Shown here piece after piece: positions 1 through 10,496 of a DNA stretch of 64,000 nucleotides; the stretch's first letter is position 1; each line of letters starts with the position of its first letter. Under the pieces are notes generated by a model that made no database searches, was not told the DNA's origin, and saw nothing but the letters and a program-made list of their open reading frames with translations. Made by a program: the position numbers and the translations under genes. Source of the DNA: Sycon ciliatum (Eukaryota; Porifera; Calcarea; Leucosolenida; Sycettidae); assembly GCF_964019385.1 (NCBI RefSeq), contig NC_088643.1, positions 6,662,495 through 6,726,494 of the forward strand, read 5' to 3'.

Positions 1-2330
1 TTTCTCTGCGGGCCTCACCTGACATCAGCTCGAGCGCCTAGAGCGTTTACTCAAGTGTGCAGTCCGCTGTGTTTTCAACGCTTCATTTGCATCCCCATCT
101 GCGCCGCTGTATTGCCAATTGCGCTTGACCTCACTAGACGTTATGTACTGCCACAAGCTCCTTGGCAACACTTGGCGCTGCCTTCAGGGTAAATGCAGCA
201 CATTGCTTACCGATATGTTCAGTCCTCTCAATGCCGGCCGTGCTACACGTAGTCAGGGAAATCGAGCACTTAAATTTCCAGTCACTAAGACATCCGCTGC
301 CACACATTCTGCCGCATTCCAATGTGTATCACTGTGGAACAGACTCCAGCCCGACATCAGGAAAATCCCACAGTACCACCAATTCATGCGATCCCTCCCA
401 GCACATATGCATGCTCGAGCTTTGCCAAAAGTCCTCGATGCCAGACGGTATCAAATGCCTTGGCCAAGTCAAAGAAGCAAATACCAGCAAGGGCTCTGTT
501 ATCCCTATGCTGGCATATCTGCTGCACGATGGACGTCAATTAAAGGGAGGTGGAGTCGCCTTTACGAAACCCAGATTGTGCGGGACTCAGGAACGGCGAA
601 ACATGTCTGTATAAGTGATCATAGAAGATGCGTTCACATACTTTGGACCCGCAGGGAAGAAGAGAGATAGGGCGATAGTTTGCAGGTTCGTGGCGGGAAT
701 CTTTCTTGAAAACAGGTATGACCTTCCCTGTCTTCCATGCGGAAGGAAATATGCCCGTGGTAAATGACATGTTGAAAATATGGCACAAAGGGAATGCTAT
801 GGATGGTACTAGGGCCTTGAGGACCCGGTTGGGGATGCCGTCGGGACCAGATGCCTTGCACGTGGGAAGCTTCTTCAGATGACGCCGGACAGTGGCTGTT
901 GTGGTGATGACGGACATGAAATAAGCCGATGGCTCTGAGGGGGTGAGAATAGAGAGAGCAACGGGGCATCCGGCCGAGTCACGGAGGCAAACTGGGCGTT
1001 TAATGCTGTGGCTTTGGCCAAAGGGTCAGTCGCCTGCTGAGTCCCTGTGGTGAGCGACGGAATTTCCCGTGGTGTATTTCGAATTCTTGCTTGTCTCACA
1101 AACTAGTGAAGCGATGGACGGTGTCTACCCTGCAAAGTAGTTTGCACTGAACCGATATAAACTCTGTGCTTTGTCCGCGTCAGGGTTTTCACTAGATTTC
1201 GCTGCTGTTGGTATGCTTGTTTGCTTCGTTCTGTTGGGTACTTCTTAAAAATGCTATAGAGATCATATTTCCACTTGATTGCTGTGCGGACATGGGCATC
1301 AGCCCAGGGTGGCTGACTGGGTCGTGGGCAGCGGTGAGAATATGGCTGCTTGCTGAATGGCCAGAGGTGCCTCTCAAGGGCACTGTTGAGAAGGGAGGAA
1401 AAGTGCGAAAGCGCATCATTGACATTGCTAGCACGCAGGTGCCAGCTCCAGTCAATATCAGCGAACTCTGCATTCATACTATCCCAGATGGAAGATGGCA
1501 CGGATTTATAGTCATAGTGCGGCTTTGCAGGAACATCCCTGAAGTTGCATTGGGGTGCAGCAGCGGGATGTCCGTTTGCATCAGTAGGCAGTAGAAAGTG
1601 ACTGAGGATCTGTGCGTGGTCAGATGCACCAAGAGGAGCAACAGATGTGACAGAGAGTAGCAGGTGAGGATGATCCGTGAGTACAACGTCAATACACGAT
1701 GATGAGCCGTGGGGGGGGGGGGGAGTGCGTGGGGAATGTCACCATTCGCTCAAGGCCAAAACAAGAGAAGAGGTTGTAGAACTCTCTTCCAGAACAAGTC
1801 ACTAGCAGACCAGTCGAAGTAGCGAGCATTCAAGTCTCCGGCGGGCACAAGCGCAGAATTGGGGAGGCTGATACTGGACAGACAGTCCTCTAGGAGGTCA
1901 CTAAATGCCTGGACTTGGGAGATGCTGTCTCCAGGGGGACTGTAAGCAGAGCAGAGCAGATGACGAGGGGGGGGGGGGGGAGTGAGGGAAGGGCCACTGG
2001 CCGCAATTCGAGCCAAACCACTTCCAGTCCACAGCGCTCAAGGTCGAAGCGGCGCTTGATGGAGATGAACGACCTGTCAGCTACAAGACTTAGTGTAGCA
2101 ACACCACCATGGCCTCTTGCTGGCAGATTATCAGAGCGGGTCGTAGGTGGGCGGTCCGGACGGTATGACGTGTTGCCTGGAATTGAGATATCTATGGCAG
2201 CTGTCAGCCACGTTTCACACAGGCAGATTGAGTCTGGAGAATACTGGTGACACGCCTGACTAAGCTCAGCTAGCTTATTCACTATTGAGCGGCAGTTAAT
2301 ACTGAGAAGGATGAAGATAAGTGGGCAGGT
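1..2330 (-). mobile_element. Decayed non-LTR retrotransposon (LINE), endonuclease and reverse transcriptase remnants
   Basis: Read on the minus strand from about 2,280 downward, the fragments appear in LINE order. An apurinic-like endonuclease piece (1890-2282, with CLCETWL and GHGGVATL) comes first, then a linker region (1103-1501), then a reverse transcriptase N-terminal part (540-917) with KASGPDGIPNRVLK, NYRPISLLP and QSGFRKGDST. Palm motif A follows in another frame near 415-490 (DLAKAFDTVWH). The pieces lie in different frames and a poly-G tract interrupts them, so the copy is dead. It continues to, and probably past, the left edge. The motif set fits the Jockey/CR1/RTE-like APE-type LINEs; the clade was not resolved. 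Confidence 0.85.
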
Positions 2331-2504
2331 TGATTGGGAGCTTTAGTAGTGTGTTGTCCAGAAGCAGGAAAGAATGGTGGTGCAAGTGGATTGCGCGACA
2401 AACTCAGTTCTGTTGGGTGATGCGGTCTGATTTAAAGCGCCATTCACGAGCCGAAATGCCACTTGGCTAGAAGTCTATACTCTGGACCTTCTGCCAATGC
2501 TCCT

Positions 2505-2707
2505 TAGGCCTTGGCGGATAATGCCGGCAGAAAAATTGGCAGAATTCGGTACTTTTTCGGGTAAGTTTCATGCATGTTTGGTATGTGGATAAAGAAATGG
2601 AGCAGAATTCGAGGAATTGCCCGCCATAAGGTTTGTATGGTTCTGCCAATTTCACTGCTTTTCGAGCAGAATCTGCCACCTTTTCGAGCATTATCCGCCA
2701 AGGCCTA
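2505..2707. mobile_element. hAT-like MITE, copy 1 (203 bp)
   Basis: The ends are perfect 20-bp inverted repeats, TAGGCCTTGGCGGATAATGC and its complement. The element is flanked by an exact 8-bp duplication ATGCTCCT (2497-2504 and 2708-2715), the size expected of hAT transposition. There is no coding capacity. A second copy of identical length lies at 15851-16053. Confidence 0.85.
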
Positions 2708-2776
2708 ATGCTCCTCCGAAATAACCAGGTGGGCATACGCCAGACCAAATTGCCGCGCAGCAGATACTGAACATTT

Positions 2777-2893
2777 GATGTACTTATGGTTGAATTATAT
2801 GGTGGTAAAGACACACCTGGCATTATCGGTAAATACACGCCTGCCCACTCTGTGCCAGAACTTTGCAGCCTAGAGCAAAAGAAGGAAGAACAC
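2777..2893 (-). repeat. Interspersed repeat unit, inverted copy
   Basis: This unit is the reverse complement of units at about 3537-3620 and 3893-3973 (shared core GGCGTGTATTTACCG and CCATAAGTAC). The adjoining block CCAGAACTTTGCAGCC (from 2855) keeps the plus orientation and recurs from 3873, so the arrangement is mosaic rather than a simple inverted repeat. Confidence 0.6.
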
Positions 2894-3006
2894 CAAAGAT
2901 ACAAGGGATGAAACTCGACGATGAAATCAAAATGAAAATTTGAAATAGTCTAATCCAAAAGACACTCAAGGCAGATGTAACAAGGTTGTGTAAAAGATTC
3001 AACTCA

Positions 3007-3514
3007 GGCTGCGTTTACACGACAACGCTGGGGGCGAAAACGCAACGAAATCCTTTCGGATCCATGGTTCATTTACACGGTACGCGGAGCAAAACGTAAA
3101 AGTTGTACACCAAAACGGAAGAAAACCAAAACGCTGGCCAAGGTGGAAGAATTTGAAAACGGAAATGTTCTGCCGGATAAATTTGGGTGTGTAAACAGTC
3201 GAAACGGTGTGCTGGCCTCGTTTTCCGTCACGTTTGTTTCGTTTTCGGCCGTTTACACGGATCCGACAATCCAAAAAATTGTTTTTACAATTTTCGTCAT
3301 GTGACGTGTGTTGTCGTGTGCCTGTTTTCAACCATTACTTGAGTGTGATTGGTGCTTCCACGGCAACACTTGGCACATGACGAACTTTGGCGGATCCTTT
3401 GCTCTCGTGTAGACGCTTGAAAACGGTACAAACGGAGACCACCTCGGATCGGCTTTGATCCGATGCGGGACTGAAAACGGAAAACTGGCCGTGCGTTGTC
3501 GTGTAAACGCAGCC
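3007..3514. mobile_element. MITE with 3-bp TCA target duplication (PIF/Harbinger-like)
   Basis: Termini are GGCTGCGTTTACACGACAAC and its inverse, flanked by TCA at 3004-3006 and 3515-3517. The element is 508 bp with no meaningful ORF. A 3-bp duplication suggests PIF/Harbinger, but the family assignment is inference. Confidence 0.75.
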
Positions 3515-3536
3515 TCAATCCCTAGCCTACAGAGCG

Positions 3537-3992
3537 TGTGTAGCCAGGCGTGTATTTACCGATATTGCCAGGTGTGTCTTCACCACATAATAATTCAACC
3601 ATAAGTACAGCTGCAGTGCAGTGGTGTCTTCAACTACATTCTCCCGAGTCAAGCTCCGCATGAAGACATCCCAAGAAGAAGATTGCCGGATGAGTCCAGC
3701 GGGGACGAAACGTACGTCGCAATCGAGCTATGGCGTTGCTGTGTAATCTTCTATGTGCCATGCGCTACCTGATGTACCAGCTTGCTATGTCGGATACCGC
3801 CAGCCATGCATCGACTAGGCGCCAGGCGCGAACTGATGGTGGTGGTGGTCACAGGAGGAGAGCTCTGTTCCAGAACTTTGCAGCCTAGAGTGTGGGCAGG
3901 CGTGTATTTACCGCCATACTGCCAGGTGTGTCTTTTCCACCATATAATTCTACCATAAGTACAGCTGCAGTGGTGTCTTCAACTACTTCATT
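3537..3992 (+). repeat. Two direct copies of an interspersed repeat
   Basis: Units at about 3537-3637 and 3893-3992 share the GGCGTGTATTTACCG core and the downstream block CCATAAGTACAGCTGCAGTG, followed by a TGTCTTCAACTAC block. The inverted copy is at 2777-2893. Further right, at 4006-4160, GGGCATCTGCCCTTGTTTT occurs twice about 118 bp apart. The 3638-3890 spacer shows no coding signal. Confidence 0.55.
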
Positions 3993-4510
3993 CTCATTGG
4001 GCATCTGCCCTTGTTTTCCGGGTGCCACGGCCATTTTATGCTCCTTCTCAAAAAGGACCTGATTATACCAAAATGTATGCCTTCAATTATGCCTTTAATA
4101 GCAGGAGTGTATAACAGCCTCATGGGGCATCTGCCCTTGTTTTTCGGATACCGTTTTAGGCTCCTTCTCAAAAATTGAAAAAGGACCTGATTATGCCAAA
4201 AATTATGCCGGCATAATCCGCTTACCCCTAGTCCGCGCGCGCCTCACATGTGCCCCGCGCCTCAGTACTGCATGCACGTGACCTCCTATGCCGTTTCTAG
4301 AACACAGCACGGAGGCAGCCCAGTGAGCAGTGGTGAGGGAGGCCCTGTGCCCAATAATAATATTGTCAAGCTCCGCGTGTACCGTCACTGTAGGAGAGTT
4401 CCTTGCAATGATGCATTCATCAATGATTGCTGAAGTGAAGAGAGGACAGTTAGACCTACGCGGTATCCTGTCTCAAAGTCTTCAGTGATCGGCGCGTTTA
4501 TAGACGTACA

Positions 4511-4517
4511 TATAAAT
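4511..4517 (+). promoter_or_regulatory. TATA-like box of the alpha-mannosidase gene
   Basis: TATAAAT lies 80 bp upstream of the mannosidase start codon, in a region free of other ORFs. If used, transcription would begin near 4540 and give a 5' leader of roughly 55 nt. This is inferred from position and match to the TATA consensus only. Confidence 0.45.
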
Positions 4518-4596
4518 GGAAGTCGTTGTCCCATATCCCGACAAGTAGTTATTTGCATCTAGATAAACCATCCGTGGACTTGCACTGCCTTGAACC

Positions 4597-7500
4597 ATGT
4601 TGCTCTCGAGCGGTTGCGCTTGGGTGCTGTGGGCGGCGTGTGCCTGCCTGGTTCACAGCTTGGAGTCCGCGACGTGGACGCATCAAGCGCACACCTCCCC
4701 GGCCAGGCCTGAGCTGAGGAATGACGAAGGCTGGCAGAACATCTGGGTGATTCCGCACACGCACGACGATGTGGGCTGGCTGTCGACGGTAGACCAGTAC
4801 TACATGAACGAAGTGCAGTGGATCCTGGACACGGGCGTGCAATGTATGGCGGACAGTCCGTGCTACGGAACAGAGAGGCGGTATACGTACGTGGAGATGG
4901 CCTATTTGTATCGCTGGTGGAATGAGAGGCCAGAGCCCATACGCCAGCGACTGCGCAGCATCATACAGGCTGGCCTACTGGAGCTGAACCTGGCCGGGTG
5001 GTGTATGAACGATGAGGCAACCACATTCTACACTGACGTCATCGACCAGATGACTGAGGGCGCACTATTCGTGAAGGATGAGATTGGAGATTTCGCCTCT
5101 CCTAATGTTGGCTGGCACATTGACCCATTCGGACACTCATCGGCCACAGCCGCCATGTGGGCCGATATCGGCTTTGATGCCTTCGGTCTGAACCGAATCA
5201 ACTTCAACGATAAAGACCGCCGCAAGCAGTCTCAAACCCTAGAGGTGGTGTGGCGCGGCTCGAAAAGTCGAGGTGCGGAAAGCGACATCTTTGTGCATAT
5301 CCTTGCAGAGAGCTACCAGACGCCTCCGGAGATGACGGTGGACAGCATTTCGCCCGTTCCCCAAAACGACCCCACTCTTCCTACGTACGGCGTGAACATG
5401 GTGGGGATAGGTGAGGGAGTTGTGAAGCAGGCGGCTTTGCGAAGGCCCTTCTTCCGCCACAACAACATACTTCTGCCGTTCGGCGACGACTTCGATCATC
5501 AAAATGCTTACAAGAGCTTCCAGCAGATGGACAAGATCGTCGAGTACATCAACAGCAATTCCAGCCTGAAGTCCACGATACGCTACGGCACGTTTGGCGA
5601 GTACATCCGCCACCTGAACACGCTGAACATCACTTGGCCGACGTACGAAGGCGACTTCTTCCCATACATCAGCGGACACATGCAGTACTGGACTGGTTAT
5701 TATACTAGCCGCGCCTACCTGAAAGGTTTGGTTCGGTCTACGTCGGCCGTGCTGCGCACCGCCGAGATGCTCTACTACACGGCCGAGAAGCAGCAGCCAG
5801 GCAGTATGGGACGTGACGAGCTCGCACAGCTGGGCGTCATGCGCCGAGCCATGGCCACGCTCCAGCACCACGACGCCGTCAGCGGCACAGAGAGGGACGC
5901 GGTCGCCACCGACTACATGATACAGATGCAGCAGGGCCGCGACGAGAGCGACAAGCTGATACGGCGTGCCCTTGCCGCGATCCGGGGCAACGCAACAGCA
6001 CCGCCGGGAGACTTCGAGGCAGGTGAGGAGGACGAGACGTTCACTCTGTACAACTCCTTGGCTTGGCCGGTGGATACCGTAGTCGCATTGCCCATCAACA
6101 GCACCCACTATGAAGTTCTGGCGGAGAACGGAAAAGCCATTGAAGACCAGCAAATCGTTCCGACTCCCAAGTACAGCAAGGATTACAGCACGGCAGCCTA
6201 TTCCGTATACTTCAAGCCTGGCGTGATCCCCGCGCTGGGATACCGGATGGTGACGTTGAGAAAGACAAGCGGTGCACCCACAGGACAGGTTACATACGGG
6301 CAGGAAGTGCCGGCGGGACACGACATCACCATTTCAAACTCTTACTACAAACTGATCTTCAACGGCACCACTCATGAACTGTCCACGTTGACGTCGGCTA
6401 ATGGTCGTAGCGTTGCACTGAATCATGAGTTTGCACAGTATACTGGGGCATTCCTGGTGCAGCTTGATCAGCCGAGGAGTGGCGCGTACATCTTCAGACC
6501 ACAGCCGGGCAATCGCTCACCGACGACATACGTCACCAACCGCATAGCCGTGGACCAGTGGAAATTCCTCGATGGGCCGCTTGCCGCGGATAGTCCGCAG
6601 GTGAAATGGCCTCTTGTCTTGGTCTCAGGGCACGCTCCCAACTTCGCTCTGGTTCAAGCCTCGGTGTACACCGTGTCGACACTGATGACCAACACAACCG
6701 ATACAAACTTTGTCATGTGCCGAGTCGACCCGCCAGAATCTATCAATCCTCCTCCAATCATCCATGAAGAGGTTAGCACTGACTATCTGGTTCTGGACGA
6801 CACCAGTCCCTTGGAAAAAGTCAAGGGTGATTGGCAGTCCGGCACAGCTCTTGTTCATAATAGCTCAACGTGGTGCGGCGCGGTCGAAGTACAATTCCCG
6901 TCCACGTTCACTCAAGCGCCGCTAGTATTGGCCTCCACGGAGGTGCACTCGGCCATGGACAGCGTCACGAGCAAGTTCGCGCCTGCGTTCGCCGTTACCG
7001 TGACTGCCTCGTCCGTGTCGTCCGCGTCATTCAACGTGTGCCGAGCTGACTACCTGCTGAACCCTGCTCCCTGGGACGACACCGTGTATGTGAACTGGCT
7101 TGCCATGGACAGGGATGCCCAGCTCCCACCGACGCAGCGCATGGGCACAACGAGCAACATACTTGGGCCGCCGCTGGGAACAGTTGCCCAGTTCAACGTG
7201 GACTTTATGCAGAAGTTTCCCGTGTTCGAGGCGTCCGTGATTGTCACCGTCCAGGCCAGGGGTTCCAGAGCGTTTGCCGTTTCCACGGCGATGGTGACCG
7301 GGGACGGTTTCCTGGCCAATGTGTGCGCCTTAGACGAGCTTCCGGGCAACTGGGACAGCAACGATGTGACAGTGAATTGGTACGCGTTCGAGCCCGAAGA
7401 TATCCAGGCAGCGGTGAGTGCAAATGCGCCGACCACTGAAGTCGTGAATGGACCGCTGGTCAGTGAAGTGCGGCAGACCTATCGAGATCGGTACGCCATA

Positions 7501-8406
7501 ACAACTCGCCTCTACCATGGCGAGTCGGACTACCTGCACAAGGTGGAGCGTGTCTACGAGATCGGAGCGCTCGACCCGGGCCGAGAGCTTGTGACTCGCT
7601 TCAAGACGGACATTGCCACGGATTCTTGCTTCACGGACGACAACGGACTCGAGATGGTGAACAGGACGTACAGCCGTTTCGTTGAAGACGATATAGCCGG
7701 CAACTACTTCCCAATGGTGAAGGCAGCGGAGATTCGTGACAAAGCCGCTGCCAGTAGACTGGTTGTCATGGGCGACCGATCGCACGGCCTGGGTTGCCAT
7801 GGAAATGGACAATTCGAAATAATGCTGCAGAGACGGACGGTCGGCGATGACAACTGTGGGCTGAATGAAGCATTGAATGAAGTCATTTCGATACAACCCC
7901 GCCTCTGGATGGTCTTTGAGAGTGATGATGTGGCCGTCAAGCTCCGTCAGAAGCTCTCGCTTCAGCTACAGTATCCAATTCATATTATACAGGAAGACAA
8001 GCCAGTTCACCTGCACACGTTCTCCCCCCTGACCCAACCTTTCCCGGACAGCATTAACCTCTTGTCGCTGAAGGTGCGCAACTCAACACAGCTGCCCTCG
8101 AAGTTCATCCTGCGCGTCGAGAACCTCTACGAAATCGATGACCCCGGCTCACCAGCATCTGTGCTGCTTGCCCTGAATGGCACATTTCCCAGTAGTATGC
8201 AGCCAAAGATTCTTGATGAAACTAATCTTACAGCCGATCGGCTGAGGAGTGCCGTGAAGCGCCTCAAATGGAAAACTCAGGGTGATCGAATGCAAGATGA
8301 AGAAAATTCTGAGTCGGAGTACGACGGCACACTAACTCGGGACAGCGAAGACGCGGCCACCATTACCCTTGGACCACGACAGATGAAAACGTACATCGTT
8401 ACTTAA
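4597..8406 (+). CDS. Lysosomal-type GH38 alpha-mannosidase with inserted H-type-lectin-like repeats
   Basis: A complete 1,269-residue ORF without introns. It resembles metazoan lysosomal alpha-mannosidase (MAN2B1 type, about 1,010 residues), which removes alpha-linked mannose from N-glycans in the lysosome. A hydrophobic signal peptide (about residues 1-21) precedes the mature start. Catalytic landmarks are intact: zinc-site HTHDD at 54-58, nucleophile Asp176 in GWHIDPFGHS, and zinc-site QHHDAVSGT at 423-431. The beta-sandwich part retains SGAYIFRP and later GNYFPM and DRSHG. Many NxS/T sequons fit a secreted or lysosomal glycoprotein. About 260 residues (roughly 655-935) are extra compared with the family and form lectin-like repeats, annotated separately. 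The start Met is the first in frame and directly precedes the signal peptide. No disruptions were seen. Identity as a GH38 enzyme is firm; the exact substrate preference is inferred. Confidence 0.95.
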   Translation: MLLSSGCAWVLWAACACLVHSLESATWTHQAHTSPARPELRNDEGWQNIWVIPHTHDDVGWLSTVDQYYMNEVQWILDTGVQCMADSPCYGTERRYTYVEMAYLYRWWNERPEPIRQRLRSIIQAGLLELNLAGWCMNDEATTFYTDVIDQMTEGALFVKDEIGDFASPNVGWHIDPFGHSSATAAMWADIGFDAFGLNRINFNDKDRRKQSQTLEVVWRGSKSRGAESDIFVHILAESYQTPPEMTVDSISPVPQNDPTLPTYGVNMVGIGEGVVKQAALRRPFFRHNNILLPFGDDFDHQNAYKSFQQMDKIVEYINSNSSLKSTIRYGTFGEYIRHLNTLNITWPTYEGDFFPYISGHMQYWTGYYTSRAYLKGLVRSTSAVLRTAEMLYYTAEKQQPGSMGRDELAQLGVMRRAMATLQHHDAVSGTERDAVATDYMIQMQQGRDESDKLIRRALAAIRGNATAPPGDFEAGEEDETFTLYNSLAWPVDTVVALPINSTHYEVLAENGKAIEDQQIVPTPKYSKDYSTAAYSVYFKPGVIPALGYRMVTLRKTSGAPTGQVTYGQEVPAGHDITISNSYYKLIFNGTTHELSTLTSANGRSVALNHEFAQYTGAFLVQLDQPRSGAYIFRPQPGNRSPTTYVTNRIAVDQWKFLDGPLAADSPQVKWPLVLVSGHAPNFALVQASVYTVSTLMTNTTDTNFVMCRVDPPESINPPPIIHEEVSTDYLVLDDTSPLEKVKGDWQSGTALVHNSSTWCGAVEVQFPSTFTQAPLVLASTEVHSAMDSVTSKFAPAFAVTVTASSVSSASFNVCRADYLLNPAPWDDTVYVNWLAMDRDAQLPPTQRMGTTSNILGPPLGTVAQFNVDFMQKFPVFEASVIVTVQARGSRAFAVSTAMVTGDGFLANVCALDELPGNWDSNDVTVNWYAFEPEDIQAAVSANAPTTEVVNGPLVSEVRQTYRDRYAITTRLYHGESDYLHKVERVYEIGALDPGRELVTRFKTDIATDSCFTDDNGLEMVNRTYSRFVEDDIAGNYFPMVKAAEIRDKAAASRLVVMGDRSHGLGCHGNGQFEIMLQRRTVGDDNCGLNEALNEVISIQPRLWMVFESDDVAVKLRQKLSLQLQYPIHIIQEDKPVHLHTFSPLTQPFPDSINLLSLKVRNSTQLPSKFILRVENLYEIDDPGSPASVLLALNGTFPSSMQPKILDETNLTADRLRSAVKRLKWKTQGDRMQDEENSESEYDGTLTRDSEDAATITLGPRQMKTYIVT
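6574..7404 (+). other. Three tandem H-type-lectin-like repeats inserted in the mannosidase
   Basis: Protein residues about 660-735, 755-840 and 860-936. Each unit follows one pattern: a beta strand with P-L/V-x-x-A-S, then a hydrophobic stretch ending F-x-(V/M)-C-R/A-x-D, then D-x-V-x-VNW-(L/Y)-A in units 2 and 3 (TVYVNWLAMD, 829-838; VTVNWYAFEP, 925-934). Unit 1 is the most divergent (NFVMCRVD, STDYLVLD). This resembles the H-type (Helix pomatia agglutinin/discoidin II) lectin fold signature. The insertion sits between the SGAYIFRP segment and the GPLVSEVRQ segment, which are nearly adjacent in the ordinary enzyme. A carbohydrate-binding role is inference. Confidence 0.7.
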
Positions 8407-8940
8407 AGTATTTATTTTACGAATTTAATACGCCAGTTGAGAGTGGCGACGAGGCTGCTGCGGCTGTGACTCGCTACAGAACACTATTGCAAGACAATGG
8501 GGAGCCTAACTAACTTTGCACCGTTCAAAGCATATAAATAATTATTGTTTATAGTTCATACCAAGTGACTCATTCTTCTCCCCCCCCCCCCACCTCCCCC
8601 CCCCCCCCTTCACCTCTCCCCACATCCTACAGACCCAGGGCCATCCTGGGCAAATGAGATAAGGACTGCCAGAGGTTGAACTTGCTATCATGCATGGTCA
8701 ATAGAATTATTAAAATATTGTACACGCCATTGGCAACCACTGAACAGACCAGAACACTACATCTGCCACTTCTGTACAGCAAACTCTATAATCCCGTTCA
8801 ACGTACCGGCTTGCCTATGTATTCATAACTTATTTTTGTACTGTATTTTTTTTTAAGTTTTAGGCCAACATTTTTTATATCTATGTTTCGCGTCAGTTCA
8901 ACTTCCAGAATCATATGCGAGAGGTGGAAAAAAATAAAAA
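8407..8940 (+). other. 3' untranslated region and polyadenylation signals of the mannosidase gene
   Basis: After the TAA stop there is AT-rich sequence interrupted by a C-rich tract (8581-8608). Candidate poly(A) signals are ATTAAA near 8708 and AATAAA at 8933-8938. Which one is used cannot be told from sequence alone. Confidence 0.45.
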
Positions 8941-10496
8941 AGTTGCAAAATAATAAAAAGGCTCATCAGAGGTGTATGCACTGTACATAGCACAATAGCT
9001 CGTGCATGGTGTACATTCGAAAGAAAAATCGTACATCGAAGCACAACATCTGGGTTATCAGCATGAGTAAATATTCACTTTGGACAGAGGAGGCAACCGT
9101 TGGTGCCTATGCTTCGCTGGAATATTGTGCAGCAGCGGTGCAAAGAGCTCCGGAACGACGCATCCTCTCAGCTTAGGCGATCAATGCGGTCTGGTGTAAG
9201 CTCATAGAATATTGCTCCCAGATGCCGAACAAACGATTTACCAACGCTGGCCTAGGCTAGAGGCCATTTCTGAATCCCAGCTTCGCCGTATGCAACCTGT
9301 CCACACTGATGACTCGCACAATCGTACACTCACTGTGCATGTTTTATTTTTTATTTTTTTCCGAAAAAAATCAAAACGTTTGCGTGCGGACGACGCGAAA
9401 CATAGCTATAAAAAATGATGGCCTTAAAAGAGTAACATTATTCTTCGGAAAGAGTTTGGCGTAAGCAAAAACGGGAGTGCCCATGAACGCGATAACTCTC
9501 AATAACAATACTTTGAAGTACTAATAATAACACAGGGGTACTGTTCAAAGATGGTGTTCAACCGGCAATATGGCATGTATGTTGCATGTATGTTGCATAT
9601 TATGGCATCACATGCAATGCTCTATAAGGAATGTTGAAATCACACCATGCATGCACAAGTGCATGAACAAAAAAGGAGGGAATAGATCTTTGCCCAACAG
9701 CGTTACATTCACGAACCCTCTTCTCAGGCAAGAAAGCTCCAATCAAGTTCTGATAAAGGTGTCAAGTGGAAACGCCAGCTAAGGCTCATTGTGGCATGAC
9801 ACTTATTGAACAACCGTTATAGATCAAGGAGAAAGCACTGCTTCAAGGAGTAGCTTGTATGTGACAAGGAACACGGTCAAGAAGTTCCTCTCAATATGAG
9901 AATCGTTGAGCTAGCTAGTAAAACATGTTAGGGCACGCGCAAATTATCATGTTGAGTGAACTTTATATCAATATCGCCCCAAACCTTTCAAGTGTCGGAG
10001 AAAATTAAAAGCACGAAATTAACTGTGTGACTACCTACTGGCTAGTGTGTACATGGCTGACAGGAATAACAGTGCACTCCATAAATAACTAGCAACTATA
10101 TTGGTCTACCTATCATGTGTATTCTGAGATTGCGTGAGGTAAGCCAATCACATAATCAGTATAATTATGTACCTTTAACATTGAGGATGAATCGGAGGTT
10201 TTCTGGGTGGCTTGAACATAAACACCAAAGTGGTATCTCTCATGTATAGTGTTTGTCACAACATTGTCTCTCTCCGCATTGTCTCTCTCCGCATTGTCTC
10301 TCTCCGTGTTGTCCCTGAACATTGCCATGGCACGTGGTCGATGCGCACGGACCGAGCCACCCCGGCGGATTCTGGAGGCCGTCCAAGTTCCAGTTCCTGG
10401 GAGTGGGAGCCGCTGTGGCAGAATTGCCTGGTGGCATCACATTTGGACCATGCTTGTCTCTGGTGGGATGCATGACACTACCTGCAGATCATGTGC
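8941..10496. other. Intergenic stretch, no gene recognised
   Basis: Only short unsupported ORFs occur here. The one clear structure is a 15-bp minisatellite, three exact copies of CATTGTCTCTCTCCG at 10262-10306. This stretch would hold the 3' end of the minus-strand exostosin-like gene. Confidence 0.5.

Noticed and set aside
5239..6321. 360-codon open frame on the minus strand
   Set aside because: Lies wholly antisense to the catalytic part of the mannosidase. GC-rich codon usage of that gene keeps the opposite frame open, and it has no recognisable domain.
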